In this document: piece after piece, positions 32,326-45,027 of the stretch
Position numbering within the stretch: position 1 is the first letter of the stretch
Layout: each line of letters starts with the position of its first letter
Source: Pyrus communis
Lineage: Eukaryota > Streptophyta > Magnoliopsida > Rosales > Rosaceae
Assembly (NCBI RefSeq): GCF_963583255.1
Contig: NC_084807.1
Span: 28,284,381 to 28,348,380, forward strand
Direction: 5' to 3'
Length of the DNA: 64,000 nt
The notes under the pieces: generated by a model
Told to the model about the DNA's origin: nothing
Database searches by the model: none
What the model saw: the letters and a program-made list of their open reading frames with translations, nothing else
Position numbers and translations under genes: made by a program

Positions 32326-35300
32326 TTCCCCCTCAAGCTTATGCGAGGAACAACCAAGCATAAGATTGTTACAATGAGAACTAAACAAAGGCAAACACAA
32401 GCCCTTGGTAAGTATATCAGCATGTTGGTCAGCAGATGCGACAAACTGCAGAACAATGGAACCTTGTTGAACACGTTCACGAACGAAGTGACAGTCGATT
32501 TCTATGTGCTTGGCTTTGGAATGAAAGACTGGATTTGTAGCTAATGCCATTGCAGATATGTTGTCACAGTGAAGTAGAGGAATATCAGGACAAGTAAGAT
32601 GTAAATCAGAGAGCAATTGTTGCAACCATACAACTTCTGCAGTCGTAGTAGCCATAGCTCGGTATTCAGCTTCAGTGGAGGATCGACTAACAGTGTCCTG
32701 TTTCTTTGAGCTCCAGGAGATGGGATTAGATCCCAAAAACACTACAAAACCTGTGGTTGACCGTCTGTCATTGGGATCACCAGCCCAATCAGCATCGGTG
32801 TATGCGTTAATAGTCAAGGAACTCGGTCGAAAACATAACCCAAGATTCATGGTTCCTCTGAGATATCTCAAAATGCGTTTGACAGCAACAAAGTGACTTT
32901 CCAGAGGTGATTGCATGAACTGACAAACCTGATTCACGGAATAAGCAATATCCGGTCTCGTAAACGTCAAATATTGAAGAGCCCCAACAATACTCCGATA
33001 CAAACTGGGATCAGGAAACAAAGAACTGCCAGTGTTGAGTAATTTCTGATGGGGATGACAAGGAGTAGTACATGGCTTGCTATCCATCATATTGGTCTTA
33101 GTGAGGAGATCAGAAACATATTTGGACTGATGCACAAGGAAACCCTGAGATAGATAGTCAATTTGGAGACCAAGAAAGTAATGAAGTAGGCCGAGATCTT
33201 TCATATCAAACTCAGTGGTTAACTGAGCAATCACAGATTGAACTTGAAGCTCACTATCACCAGTGAGAATGATATCATCAACATATAGTAATAACACAAC
33301 CACAGATTGACCATCATATTTCACATATAACGAAGGATCAGCATATGAAGACTTAAATCCCAGAGTGAGAAGGAACCTGGTAAAACGATCATTCCAAGCT
33401 CGTGGAGCCTGTTTGAGACCATAAAGGGAGCGTTCCAATTTGCAGACAAACTCAGGGTGATCAGAATCAACAAAGCCTTGGGGCTGGCACATATATACCT
33501 CTTCAGCCAGAAAACCATGGAGGAAAGCGTTTTTGACATCGAGTTGTTTTAACTTCCAGCCTTTAGTTGCAGCTAAAGATAGCAGAAGACGGACTGTGGT
33601 TGGCTTAACCACCGGACTGAATGTCTCATAATAATCAAGGCCAGCTTCTTGAGAAAACCCTTGAGCTACCAAACGGGCTTTTGACGAGCAATAGACCCAT
33701 CAGGATTATGTTTGAGCTTAAAAATCCATTTACAACCAACCAAATTCTTTTGAGGTGGAAGAGGGACCAACTTCCATGTCTTCTGTTTAACTAGGGCGGA
33801 CATTTCCTCCTGCATAGCATCCCTCCACTCAGCAGACTTGGCAGCAGCTGTGTAAGACTGTGGTTCTTTGATAGAAGAAGGGAGAACCTGAGCAACAAGA
33901 ACCTTCTTCTTGAAAATACCAGATTTAGATCTGGTTTGCATCGGATGTGTATTAAGCTGAGGAACACCAACATGGTGGAGGTCTGGAACTTGAGATATGG
34001 AGACATCAGGATGCAGATCAGAACCAACCAATGACTGTGGAACGATATCCACAGATGAAGAACTCGAATCAGGAACAAGATCACCAGGTGGTGGAAGGGA
34101 AGACTGAGTAACAGGACGAGATGGCGAGGTTTCGAAGGAAGGAACAACAACAGAATGCAGAAAAGTATTAAGATGTGTAACTGGAGGGGACGACACAGGT
34201 GATGATAAGGGAGATGAATGCACTAAAATCTTGGGAAAGACATCCTCATCAAAGACAACATGCCTAGAAACCATAATCTTGTGATCCTGAATAGCATAGC
34301 AAATGTACCCTTTATATTGAGCAGCATACCCTAGAAAGATGCACTGTGTAGTTTTGGGGGCTAACTTATTGTGTCTATATGGTTTTAAAGTGGGGTAGCA
34401 AGCACACCCAAACACCCGTAGATGATCAAGACGAGGTGGAGAATGATACAACATCTCAAAAGGAGATTGCATTTGTAAGACAGAAGTGGGCATGCGATTG
34501 ATGAGATAAGTGGCTGTGGCACAGACATGAAACCAAAATTTGGAAGGAAGAGAGGCTGTTTGAAGTAAAGTAAGTGCAGTTTCTACAATGTGTCTATTCT
34601 TACGCTCAGCCAACCCATTCTGCTCAGGAGTGTATGGACAAGACATTTGATGCAAAATACCTGTGGTTTTGAGGAATTTTTGAAAAAGAGACCCAACAAA
34701 CTCTCCACCACCATCACTTTGTAACACTTTTATAGAAGCAGAGAAGAAATTTTGAATAAAAGCATGAAATTGAATGAAGATTGCACAAACTGCAGCTTTA
34801 TTCATCATTGGAAAAATCCACACATACCGTGTACATTCATCTATAAACGACACATAGTACCTATGACCTTCTATTGACATGACTGGTGCAGGTCCCCACA
34901 CATTTGTGTGAATGACTTCAAAGGGTACAGTAGACTTGGCTGCTAGGGAAGGAAATGGCAATTTGGTAAACTTGCCTTGTAAGCAAAGAATACATGTTTG
35001 AGGTATGGAATTACAAGGAAATGAAATAGCTGACTTTCTAAGAGCTAATTGAACTACAGAGTTGGTGGGATGACCCAATCTGCAATGCCACAGAGAAGCA
35101 TTCACTTTCTGTCCAAGATAAGCTGCAGGATTGAAGTGTGGTTGTTTGAACAAATGAAGGGGGTAAACAGCATTGTTACTCAGTCCTTGGAAGACCACCT
35201 TGTTGGTGACCTTGTCCTGTATACACACAGAAAACTCATCAACAATGCATCGACAATTATTATCTTTGCATAACTGATACATGGAAAGTAAATGTTGAGA

Positions 35301-36899
35301 TAACTGTGGTACATATAAGACTTTGTTTAACTGAAGCATATTAGAATTAGTTGGAAGACAAGATTGTCCAATGTGAGATATGAATAAACCTTCACCATTA
35401 GCTCCAGTAACAGTTTCATTGGATGGATATGGTGTGGCAGCTTGCAGGTTCGAAATATCAGAGGTCATATGATTGGTAGCACCCGAGTCAAGCAACCAGT
35501 ACTCTTGTTGTGGGACAGAAGGTAAGGAAGTAGTCCGAGCAGGAAAAGCCACTGGAGATGAAGCTGGTTGAGCCATAGAAGGATTAGATATGTATTGTGG
35601 ATGCAGATGCTGAACTGGTAAACCAGGAGCCTGAAACTGTGAAGAATACATGGGCTGAGACAAAGCATGAGGACTGCCCCTATCAAAGCATGTTGCTGCA
35701 GTGTGACCAACCCGATTACAGATTTGACAACCACGTTGAAAACAATGGAGGGCAGAGTGACCCTTTTTGTCCCAAATCTGACAAAGAAGCATAGGATTAT
35801 AAGGCGGCACTGATGACATTGGAGTGTTGAAAGTCGGAAAATTAGGCTGAGACTGAGACTGAGACCCTTGAAAACCAGAATGAAACTTCTTCCCCTTGCC
35901 TTTATACTTGAAATTATTCCCCCTGAAATTATTGTATGTACCAGATCCTGTTTGAGAGACAAATGCATATGGTCCTGAAAAAGGTAACTGCTGAAACTGT
36001 GAGTACTGAGGTGGTGGACTCAGTTGTGGGGAAGAGAACATTGGAGCAAAGTTAGACATCTGAACCCCGGGCACCATTTGAGGCATTTGAGGACCTGGAG
36101 GAAACTGACATGAGGATGAACTACGAGGGAATGTATCAGAAGAAGAAGATTTGACACCAGATGATCCTCCTAATTCATACATAGAACCAGAACCATGAGC
36201 ATACATGGCAGTCATCAGTGGCTGTTTAAAAACTTCCTCAAGGGTTGCTTCTTCAGCTTTTAACTGAGATTGTAGCTCTTTCAAAGAAACTAGATTTTCT
36301 CTGCCTCGAATAACTGCCTTAATAGTGTTATATTCAGGAGGTAAACCTCGAAGAGCAACAATCACAATGTCTTCATCGGAAATAATTACACCCACAGCAG
36401 CGAGCTGATCCCTGCAATCTTTGATCCTTTGAAGATAAAGATCAACAGATTCTGCCCCTTTCTTAATGTTCTGTAAATCAATTTTCATCTGCACAATGTT
36501 TGTTCTAGTCCCACTAGAGAATCTCTCCTTCAAATTATCCCACATCTCCTTGGAATTTTGACATCTAATCACACAAGATAACGCAGCAGTAGACAAGGTT
36601 GCAGTGATAAGCGTCATTAATGCTTTGTCATGAATTTTCCAAACTTTGAAAGCATCAGTGACAGAAGAAGTATCAACCACATTGCCATCAACAGTTTCAA
36701 TGATATTGTGTTTTGCAGGACAAGGTATAGAATCATCAAGAAAGCCCATAATACCATTGCCCTCTAAAAGCAACTCAATTTGGAAGTTCCAAGTAACATA
36801 GTTAGCATCATCTAACTTGACAGTCACAGTATTACCAACACTAGGTATCAACGAAGATATAGGCGATTGAGTGAGAGCTAATTGAGCAGCAGTCACCAT
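32320..36899 (-). pseudogene. Copia gag-pol, broken by a one-base frameshift
   Basis: First frame, from ATG at 36899 to 33666 (1077 codons): gag with a zinc knuckle (CQICNRVGHTAATC; a neighbouring one has W for its second C), protease DSGA, integrase with the H/H/C/C finger and the central domain. Second frame, 33672-32320: reverse transcriptase with YVDDI and RNase H with TDADWAGD and ILTKGL. The two frames overlap at an A-run (on + strand TTTT, 33679-33682) where one base appears lost, so pol is cut off before RT. In the integrase, the first catalytic Asp of the D,D-E triad is Asn (codon at 34902-34904, IHTNVWGP); the second D and the E are present (QSDGGGEF, QNGLAERKN). Either change should stop autonomous transposition. 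Confidence 0.9.
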
Positions 36900-37301
36900 A
36901 GCGAAGAAATCAACAAATCGTAACAAGCAATATCCTTCAACAATCCACAAGCAATCAACCGACTCAACCGACACACCAACAACTCCGCAAGAAATCAACA
37001 ATCGACAAGGATTAACAACTGATCAACACTTCAAATCACAGCCAGATCTACGAAAAATACGAACAACAAGAAGCAAGAGAGTAGAAAAACGAGACAAATA
37101 CCGTTCACCACCACGACAAGTTGCCACTGGACCCAGAAATCCCCAAAATCTAGGGTTTGAGTAACCAACGATCGGCAACCAGAGAACTCCGACGACGACC
37201 AAACAACAGAACTCCACCAATCACCGGAACAAAGGAAAGCGGAAGCAGCGGTCACCAAGATCGTCAGACGACGGTGTTAGCCATTGGCGGCGATGATACC
37301 A

Positions 37302-37514
37302 TGATAACAACCCTAATATATGTAATACAGAGAAAACACTAGAGAAGAAATGTATCGAAGAGAGAGAACAAACTTAGAGAGAGAAAGAGGAGGGAAATTT
37401 TCAGTTTTTCATTACATTCCAACTGTGACCGACCTCACTTATAAATACAGCACACATATAACTAACTCTGCAGTCCTCCAATACAATTGTTACACGTGTA
37501 TATATATCCTAACA
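37302..37514 (-). repeat. Copia 5' LTR
   Basis: 213-bp LTR at the right end, which is the transcription-initiating LTR for this minus-strand element. It contains a TATA-like TGTATTTATAAGTG block and a CT-rich leader-like segment. It faces away from the plus-strand gene that starts just to its right. Confidence 0.97.
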
Positions 37515-37778
37515 GGTACAAGCAGCTTCCTCAAAATTTGACCCCTATAAAAGCACAAAAACTACAAAATACCACCTGAGAGTGTGAAACAGTGAGTGAG
37601 ATAATTGTAATAAAATTTCACACCGTTTCCCTTCCCACTTGGTTTTAAATTTCTCCTTCTTAAGCTCTGTTAACACCAACGTTTCAGTAAACCTACAGCC
37701 TACTTGCCTGCCTCTGGAAAACCCTAGCAGTAGCAGTAGCAGAAGCAGTCCTCCTCCTCCAAAGCCTTCCACTTTATG
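37515..37778 (+). promoter_or_regulatory. Core promoter and leader of the TIGR01589 gene
   Basis: A TATA box CTATAAAAGC sits at about 37545-37554, only about 30 bp to the right of the copia insertion. About 200 bp of CT/AGC-rich leader follow and end in ATG/GTAACT at 37776-37780, where the donor directly follows the ATG. All older upstream sequence is now displaced by 5.4 kb to the left of the retroelement. Confidence 0.55.
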
Positions 37779-40700
37779 GTAACTCAAAACCCTTTCTCTT
37801 TCTTGCGCCTCCCACACGATTTTGTATTTTCTGGGTTATTTTTCTGCTTGTTTTTGCTTCAAGATGCTTCCTTTCAGCTTTCTTCTCATAAAGTTTGATG
37901 CTTGTTTGGTTGCTGAGAAAAGGGTACAGAGAAAGGAAGAGAATTGAGCTGAAGATTTGGGTTTGGGGATGAGGTGTTGTTTTCTTTTCTTTCTTTCTTG
38001 GATTTTCTTGGCAACCAAACAAGGGGTCAGGGGAAAGTGATCACTGGGTGTTGGTATTCTGAGATTTATGGTCTGTTTAGATGCCGAGAGTCGTCGATGG
38101 GAAAACGATAAGGAATTGTAAATTTATCAATCAATTGCAGAAACAGAAAAACAAACTTGTTCCTTTTACATAATTGGATGGTTGGAAGTGGTGAAATCAA
38201 TTCATTTCCTTGTTTGGCATGTTACACTAATGTTATTAGATGTAAATTCACCCGTCTTGCATATTCGGCATTCAAATTGTCTTATCATTTGATGTTGTGA
38301 GGAATTCTATGTGCATCTGGTGTTCAATGGAGGTAAACTAATGCTTCGATATGTTACCTGTTTGGTTTACATCAAATAATTACGCGTATTTTGGTTTGAG
38401 GTAGTGAATTTACTAATACTTCAATTGTCTACTTTGTCTTCTTCGCGATTTCATTTTTTTGGGATATGTAGCTGCATTTAGGGCTTAGTTGAATGAGTGG
38501 TAGTGTATTTACGCCGTGTTTTGCGTTTGAAAGCTATTTTGACATCCAAACGCTTGAACAACATGCTATTCCAATTGTTCATCCTTTTTTAAACAATTTT
38601 TATGATATTTCAGGTTGTAATTGGTTTTATTGGTCTCTCTGATTTAGCCATCATAGAAAGTTGAAGGGAAGATCTCGAGCCAAACAAAAGCTCAGAGTTT
38701 AGGTGCATTGAAGTGAAATGAAGATATTGCAGGTTTTAGCATCGTTTACTTGTATTCTCAATCTGCAAGTCGTCGTTGATTTTATTAATGTGACAGACAA
38801 TGATAGCACCCGAATTTCTCTAACCCAGTGCTGTTGTATGAAAAACTCTTGGCTGTCTGTTTTTCCTAAGTCATTTCTGTTTGGCCTATGTCGAAAGAAG
38901 GAAAAAGAGTTAGCCATGCCATAAACCATACAACTTAATTATTTCCCCCTCCTAGCTAGCCTCACATTTTGATGAGTTCAAAACAGTACATTTATTTCGT
39001 AAGTCTTGTTTACTTCTTTGAGTTTCGTATCACTAAGCAAGAGGACTTTCACAGGATAAACAGAAATCAACAGAAAAGCAATTTCCGCATAATGACCGAC
39101 AAAATGGCGTTAGTGAGGTCCCTACGCTGGACTCTGGTTCAGTAACTATTTCCAGCAACAAGAGCACAAAGGTCACACGTGAAGATATTGAAGTTGTAAG
39201 ACATTTTTTTACTTGTTTGAGCTTGAGTGTGATTTTGTTCCAAGGATGAAACTTAATTGCATTATTTTGTTCGGTATTCTAATGAACATTGTAGGTCCAG
39301 AATTTGATTGAAAGGTGTCTGCGGTTGTATATGAACAAAAATGAAGTCGTCGATACCCTGTTAGATCGTGCTAGGATTGAGCCTGGCTTTACAAGCTTGG
39401 GTATGCCACTACATTATACCACATAATTTCCTTTGTTTCATCTTCACTTTTCTTCATTGTTCGCAATGCATAAGTATCACTAGTTGATGGTGCATTAGAA
39501 GGTTTTGTATTCGTAGTTATATTGCTGCTATATTTTCCGAATTGATCTAATTGTCATATTTTTTGTTTGTTTAGTACTGCAGAAATTGGAAGTAGAAAAT
39601 GCAGAATTTTTCAAGGCTTACTACACGAGGCTAAAGCTGAAAAATCAAATTGTTATGTACAACCGTTTGCTTGAGCAACAATACCAGCTGATGAAACAGC
39701 AAGAGCCTCCAGAGGTTCCATTGCCTCCTATGCATAATGGAATGCATTACACGCCTGGTATTTTCTTCTCAAGAGAACCTGAATGTTTAGGCACACGTTG
39801 GCGTTTTAAATTTTTGTTCAAGAAAAGACTAGATGCTGCATTGCATTTTCTATTGCTAATTGAAGTCTATGCCATAAATCTCAATGTAATGTGATACCTT
39901 ATTCCTCTTTTGTTTATATTTCATGCAGTTAACAATTTACCTATGGGATACCCCATCATGCAGCAGCCTCCATTTCCGTCTAAGGGTCATCACCAAATCA
40001 ATTCCATGGGCACTATAGCGAGTTGTCATTTGGTCAATGGAATCCCTGCTCAAGGAAATTTCCACCATATGCCACTAAACTTATGTCAAGAGTGAGGATG
40101 CTATCTCACCACTTTTTTCTTTACTTTCAATTTGTTCTTGCCAATGTTTGACATTCTTATACTTTGTCTGATTCATTTAAACTTGAATCGAGGATTCATG
40201 TACATCCGTATTCAGTAAAGTTTACGTCTGTCCATACAACGCGCTCACAGCTACCTTCATTTCTGATATGTTCTTGATCATCCTTGACACAGTGGTATCA
40301 AGACGGAGTTGGTTTCAAGTCCAGTATCAGTGTCCAATGGCCAGTTTCCTTACACTCCATCAGAAATATCAGGGCAAGGTGTAGACACATCGGTGCTTGA
40401 CTCTGCATTTACTTCTCATTTCACAAATTTGGAGAGGTTCGGTATTGGAACAGATGGTGGAAAGTTATCGGGGCAGGCTCCTTGGAATTCCGGGCTTTTT
40501 GATACTGCTGGATGGCCAAACTTACCAGGTAATAATTCTAGAAACAGGAAGCAGTGCAGTATAACTAATTAGAGTTGTTAATAAGTTTCATGGAAACCTT
40601 CTCGGGTTGTGAAGCCGTCATGTGCTTGTTAACTATTTCCTCTTCTATTGATGGATTCTTCTTTCGCTTATTGCATGGACAGATCTTGGAGCACTTGGAA

Positions 40701-40984
40701 ACTATTCGGGTTCACCCTTTCTGCCTTCCGACTCGGACCTTATGCTTGATTCTCCACAGCAAAATGACATGGGTAAAACCGCATTACTCTTAAACGCTTA
40801 GTCACTCGATATTTCCATTTAAGCATTGTTCAGTTCTTCCCAGTTTGATTGCATCTATGAATAAGTTAGTGAATTTGGCTCCATGGTTCTTTGATATGGA
40901 GAGAACAAAAAACTAAAATTACGCGTTGTTTTCGCAGTGGAAGAGTTCTTTGTCGACCCTGGGCAAGGCTCTCAATCGGAGTAA
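37776..40984 (+). CDS. Plant-specific TIGR01589-domain protein
   Basis: Member of the plant family defined by TIGR01589 (Arabidopsis relatives include At3g55240); biochemical role unknown. Exons: 37776-37778 (ATG only, inferred), 39055-39195, 39295-39400, 39575-39757, 39929-40091, 40293-40528, 40683-40772 and 40938-40984, joining into 322 residues. The conserved domain (about residues 44-110) reads EDIEVVQNLIERCLRLYMNK, EVVDTLL, ARIEPGFTSLV, KLEVENAEFFKAYYTRLKLK and then NRLLEQQYQLMK. The rest is Pro/Ser/Gly-rich with PYTPSEISGQGVDTS and an acidic end (VEEFFVDPGQGSQSE). The first exon is the weakest part: the exon at 39055 opens in frame with no ATG, and ATG/GTAACT at 37776 is the only nearby start that joins in phase. 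Head-to-head with the J-domain gene, tail-to-tail with PP2C. Confidence 0.85.
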
Positions 40985-41457
40985 ACTTTCTTGCGCGCCA
41001 AGGCACAACGTCTTGTGTATTTTGGTTATATCAGACAGGCTTTAGGTCGAACTCCTGATCATCAAGGAACATATGCTATTCTTGAGCAATCGTTTTCTTA
41101 CATACTTCTACAGGTTCGACTACCGATTTTGCATGTTCAATAATTTAGGGATTGTGCCCTAAAACATGAAGAGCTCCATTCTCAAATGACAGGGATTTGA
41201 ACTATCAGAAGATCAAAACACCCGAACCGACATCTTTACAGCTACGCAGAAGGGGTATACAATACATAGACAGATACGGAAGCGGAACGGGTCGAAAAGC
41301 CCGTCTTCTCCGTACTAAAACGAAATGTTACGATACAAAACCAACGAATAAACAAATTGCTATCATTTCCATAAGCACATTCGGCCATTTGCATGTGCAA
41401 ATTTAATATGGTTTTCTTAAAAATATTGAAAATCCACACATGCAGTATGCAAAGTTT
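40985..41457. other. Convergent 3' flank between TIGR01589 gene and PP2C
   Basis: 473 bp between two stop codons on opposite strands; it holds the 3' UTRs of both genes. Frames on both strands here lack domains. Confidence 0.7.
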
Positions 41458-44400
41458 CTAATCCTGGTGAGGACTGGCTGGCCCTGCTTTGTCATGCTGG
41501 AACTTCACCACAATGCATGTTATGTTGTCTGCACTGCCACGGGAAAAGGCAACCGCCGTTAACTTTCGAGCTGCTGCCTCGGGTTCTTCTTCTGTTTTGG
41601 CAACTTCAACGGCAACCTGACACACATAGATACGCAGGGAGCCAGGGTTTAACCAAACCAATAATCCGAGGCCAAGAAAACGAGATCTTATCATTACACA
41701 TACGTACGCAAAAGAACTGCTCATCCCACTGTCCGACGGTGAAAGGACAGGTGAATGGCCGGGGTAGGATTTACCTCATTTGGTAGCACGTCCCATACCC
41801 CATCGCTAGCAAGCACTAGAAACTCAAAATCTTCATCCACCACTAGGTCCTGAAATAGAATGAAAAAAACTACTGAAAACTTTCCTTTAACTTCCGATCT
41901 GTGGTCGTTTTAGTTTTAGACATTTGGAATGAAAAATCTTCGAATCTAGGGGATACAAATCAATGTAACATCCATGATGAAGCAAGTAATTTGTGATTTT
42001 TCTACCAAAATAAGACTCCTCGGATACAACAATTACTAGGAAATTACTATTTACTATTCAAAACTCGGCTCCTAGACCAGATTGTAGAAAGAGTAAAGAC
42101 CGGTTCAACGCATGGACAGATTAAATCCACAGAAAACAAATAAAGAAATAAGTTAATCCAGTATCAAACAGTAAGAATTTCGATGATCACCTGGATCTCA
42201 GGTTCTGCAACAACATATTGCTTCAACATGCGGTTCCCAAAAGCCCGAGACATGGCCAGCACACCGCCTACTCTCCAAGTGCCTGAGAATATAACAGAAA
42301 AGTAGGTGAGTTAGAGTTACCTTGCTGATTGATCATAATTGTCAAAAGAGTAAAACAAGCAGCTCTACAACTGGTATTGGATGGCCGGAAACTGTGTAGA
42401 AATTTCAAAGCCCATAAATGAACTCTCAAGAATAGGCACCACATAAGCAAAACTAGGAGAAACAACCGATGCATGAATAACACATTATTTGTTCGTATAA
42501 ATATATAATGACAGCCAACATATAGAGATTATAGTTTCTTGCGTCAATCAGAAACTTTGAAGTCTTACCTGTCCACATTACAAAACCCCCAGCACTCTCA
42601 ATTCTCTTCCTCTCATCACTTCGATTTGGTTTATGATCCTCGGATAAAGCAATAGCTGTCCAAAATGGGAAAAACGAAAACTACTTTTAGAAATCCAGCA
42701 TATCAATAAAATATTAAATTCTTACATTCTATATGATTACATTCAACATTTTCAGCATGGAAAGGTGTCCAATATACTTCATGATGAATTCAGTTACGTA
42801 TCATAAAATTTTAACCACTTTTCAATAACTAATGACTCAATTAATACCTTTTCCTGCCTTTGATATTACTGTACGTGAATCTCCAACATTAGCAACATAT
42901 AGATGGTTACCAACCAAGACTGCTGTTGAAGCAGTAGAACCATCATCCCGGTATATATCTCTTTCAGAATCCAAAAAGTCTGCATCGGTCTGTTGATACG
43001 ATTCACCTGCAAGGTCACCCAAGTTACCCAGAAGAACCAAACAGACCTATGTCACAGGGTAAAAAAGTGTTCCATGCAGAACCCCACAGCTTGATGAAAT
43101 GACAGGGATAAAAACATTTTATCTCTTTCCACCTGACCTAAGAGGACACATAACTAAATAATTCCACCCGTATGGGATGAGGATCCTGTGTCAGAACAAT
43201 GGACATGCTACAACCATGCCACCCTAACGTTTTAATGTAAGTGCTGCACAAATTTAGGTATAAAGGAACTTGGACGCACTAATAGCTAACTTAGTGTCTG
43301 TCATGAATTGTGGATGCTTCATGAGATTCTCAAATAGATGCTCCTTCAAATACTGAGCAGCACGAGAACCGCCGTGACCTGTAAAGATAGACGAGAAATT
43401 AGAAAACCTTTTATCATACACAGGACAAGTACTTTCTATTTCAGCCAAGAGGTAAAATGCTTATATTTGACTGAAATCTCAGGACAATTACATCTTAGGA
43501 ATAAGGTCAAAGTTGTGTAGCAGAAACCTCAGATATATGCGAGTAATATCAACCAACCGGCTTGATGATTAAATTGATAATTTCTTTCATTATTTCCTTT
43601 ATGTGGAAAGTAACCGCGTGGGATCTAAAGTAGCAAAAGTTATCAGATTCGCCCAACCTTTTGCCACCGCAGTTTCCTAAGGGTTCAGCCACTAAATGGT
43701 TGCAACTATGTTCGAAAAACCTAAATTCATTCCATGTGTCCAAACACTCTGGATTCTTATGTGGACAGCATTTCATAGACATTGTGACGAATGATTTTTA
43801 GCCCTACATTTAAGACTTTTAGTAATCAGAACATATTCCGTTATCTAAAATAAAAGAAGAAGATAAAGAGAATCTAACCATCGAAAATTCCAAACAGGCA
43901 GACCGTTTGCCCTTCAATTTTGGACATTTTAACATCATAAAAATCCTCCATAGTTGCTCTTTTTCCCCTGAAACTCGAATAACCGCAACTCAGTTCTCCA
44001 CCTTCGCTGTCAACGAGAAGGAACACGAAGTTAAGTCCGAAGATTAATTCTTTGACAGCCAGCACCAGTTAAATCATTTAATATTCGAACGGGTCTGCTC
44101 ACAGTTGAACAAGGATATCTATTTTGCCTATTAGTTTCACACAAAAATAAAGACAGATACGGATAATCGATATAAACCTTTTGCACCCTCCACTGGTATA
44201 TTCACCATCCTCATCTTTGTCAGGCAGCACATCAAAAACGGATCCCTGTTCATCCGTCGCACCTGTATCAACCATCATCCTCAAACTCGACCTAAATGCT
44301 CGGTTCCACGAATTGGCAAGCACGCAAATTCTATCAGTATTGTTGAAATGCACCCTTGCCTTCGTAGACGTTACGATATTCCAGGCTTGAACAATCACAC

Positions 44401-44476
44401 TCCTAATGTAACTTTTGCAGATCATCCAAACATAAACCGGTCTGGCCGCAAGCACCAGATCTTCTGCAAATCGCAT
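41458..44476 (-). CDS. Protein phosphatase 2C, PP2C11-like (not clade A)
   Basis: Mg/Mn-dependent Ser/Thr phosphatase. Exons on the minus strand: 44476-44178, 44006-43879, 43378-43280, 43006-42848, 42655-42569, 42282-42191, 41849-41775 and 41616-41458. They give 365 residues in one frame. Metal-binding motifs are complete: [10 protein letters not shown] (E120/D121), FDGHGG (142-146), [25 protein letters not shown] (303-308), [12 protein letters not shown] (D343). The N-terminal 100 residues ([15 protein letters not shown]) are variable. Closest in memory is Arabidopsis At1g43900 (probable PP2C 11), related to WIN2, and not the ABI1/HAB1 group that pairs with PYLs. The first ATG (44476) follows an acceptor at about 44495; a start further downstream (Met at residue 22) is possible. 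A leader exon ends at 44866. All catalytic residues are intact. Confidence 0.93.
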
Positions 44477-45027
44477 TGAACAAATCAAAAACCACTAAAA
44501 GATGCCAATGTAACTACAAAATAATCCATTTCTTTATAGCATCAAACTTCCAGTAAACCGATTAACGGAGATTAACGCAATTGAGGTAAAGTTAATCTCA
44601 TAACTAAACTAAACAACGAAATGATAAATTCAAAAACAACATTTCTAGTTTCTATGACTTTCCTCAGCTTTCTCGGCAACCAAACAGAAAAATAATTGAC
44701 TAGTCCACTAGCAGAAAACACATACGCAAATCCAAATGCAACCAAGAGATAGATTCGAACAAATTTGGTGATGAAATTGAAGAGAAGAAGTTGAATTTAT
44801 TACAGAATTGTGGCTGAAATCTTCGAGTTCGAGCACCGAGTCGGATCGGATCCGACTGAATATACCTGGCGCAGACGGCGAGGTTCCGACTCTAAAAGTG
44901 TGATCCAATCAGCTCCATGCGTGCACAGGTATGTGTAAAAGTACAGTTTTCTCACTCTAAAAACCTGATAGAATCTAAAATCCTAGAGAGAGAAAATAAG
45001 AGAGAGAAAGAGGGACTGAGTGAGTGA
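44477..45027 (-). promoter_or_regulatory. PP2C leader exon and leader intron
   Basis: On the minus strand the sequence around 44960-44866 looks like a 5' UTR ending in a donor GCGCCAG/GTATAT. An acceptor CATCTTTTAG/TGG is at 44495, 18 bp before the ATG. The leader starts just inside the first copy of the triplicated promoter segment to the right. Confidence 0.55.

Larger units (their letters stand above)
32108..37519 (-). mobile_element. Full-length Ty1/copia LTR retrotransposon with 5-bp TSD
   Basis: The element (32113-37514, 5402 bp) is transcribed on the minus strand. It has two 213-bp LTRs, TG...CA ends, a perfect 5-bp target duplication GGTAC (32108-32112, 37515-37519), a primer-binding site TGGTATCA complementary to initiator tRNA-Met right after the 5' LTR (about 37301-37290), and a polypurine tract GAGGGGGAA just before the 3' LTR. 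Domain order gag, protease, integrase, RT, RNase H is that of Copia. The LTRs differ at only two positions (32168/37357 and 32213/37402), so insertion is recent. It carries a frameshift and an altered integrase residue (see gag-pol entry). Confidence 0.97.

Noticed and set aside
2645..44476. PYL receptor and PP2C in the same window as an ABA co-receptor gene cluster
   Set aside because: The PP2C belongs to the PP2C11/WIN2-like group by its motifs and N-terminus, not to clade A, and the genes are 37 kb apart with unrelated genes between.
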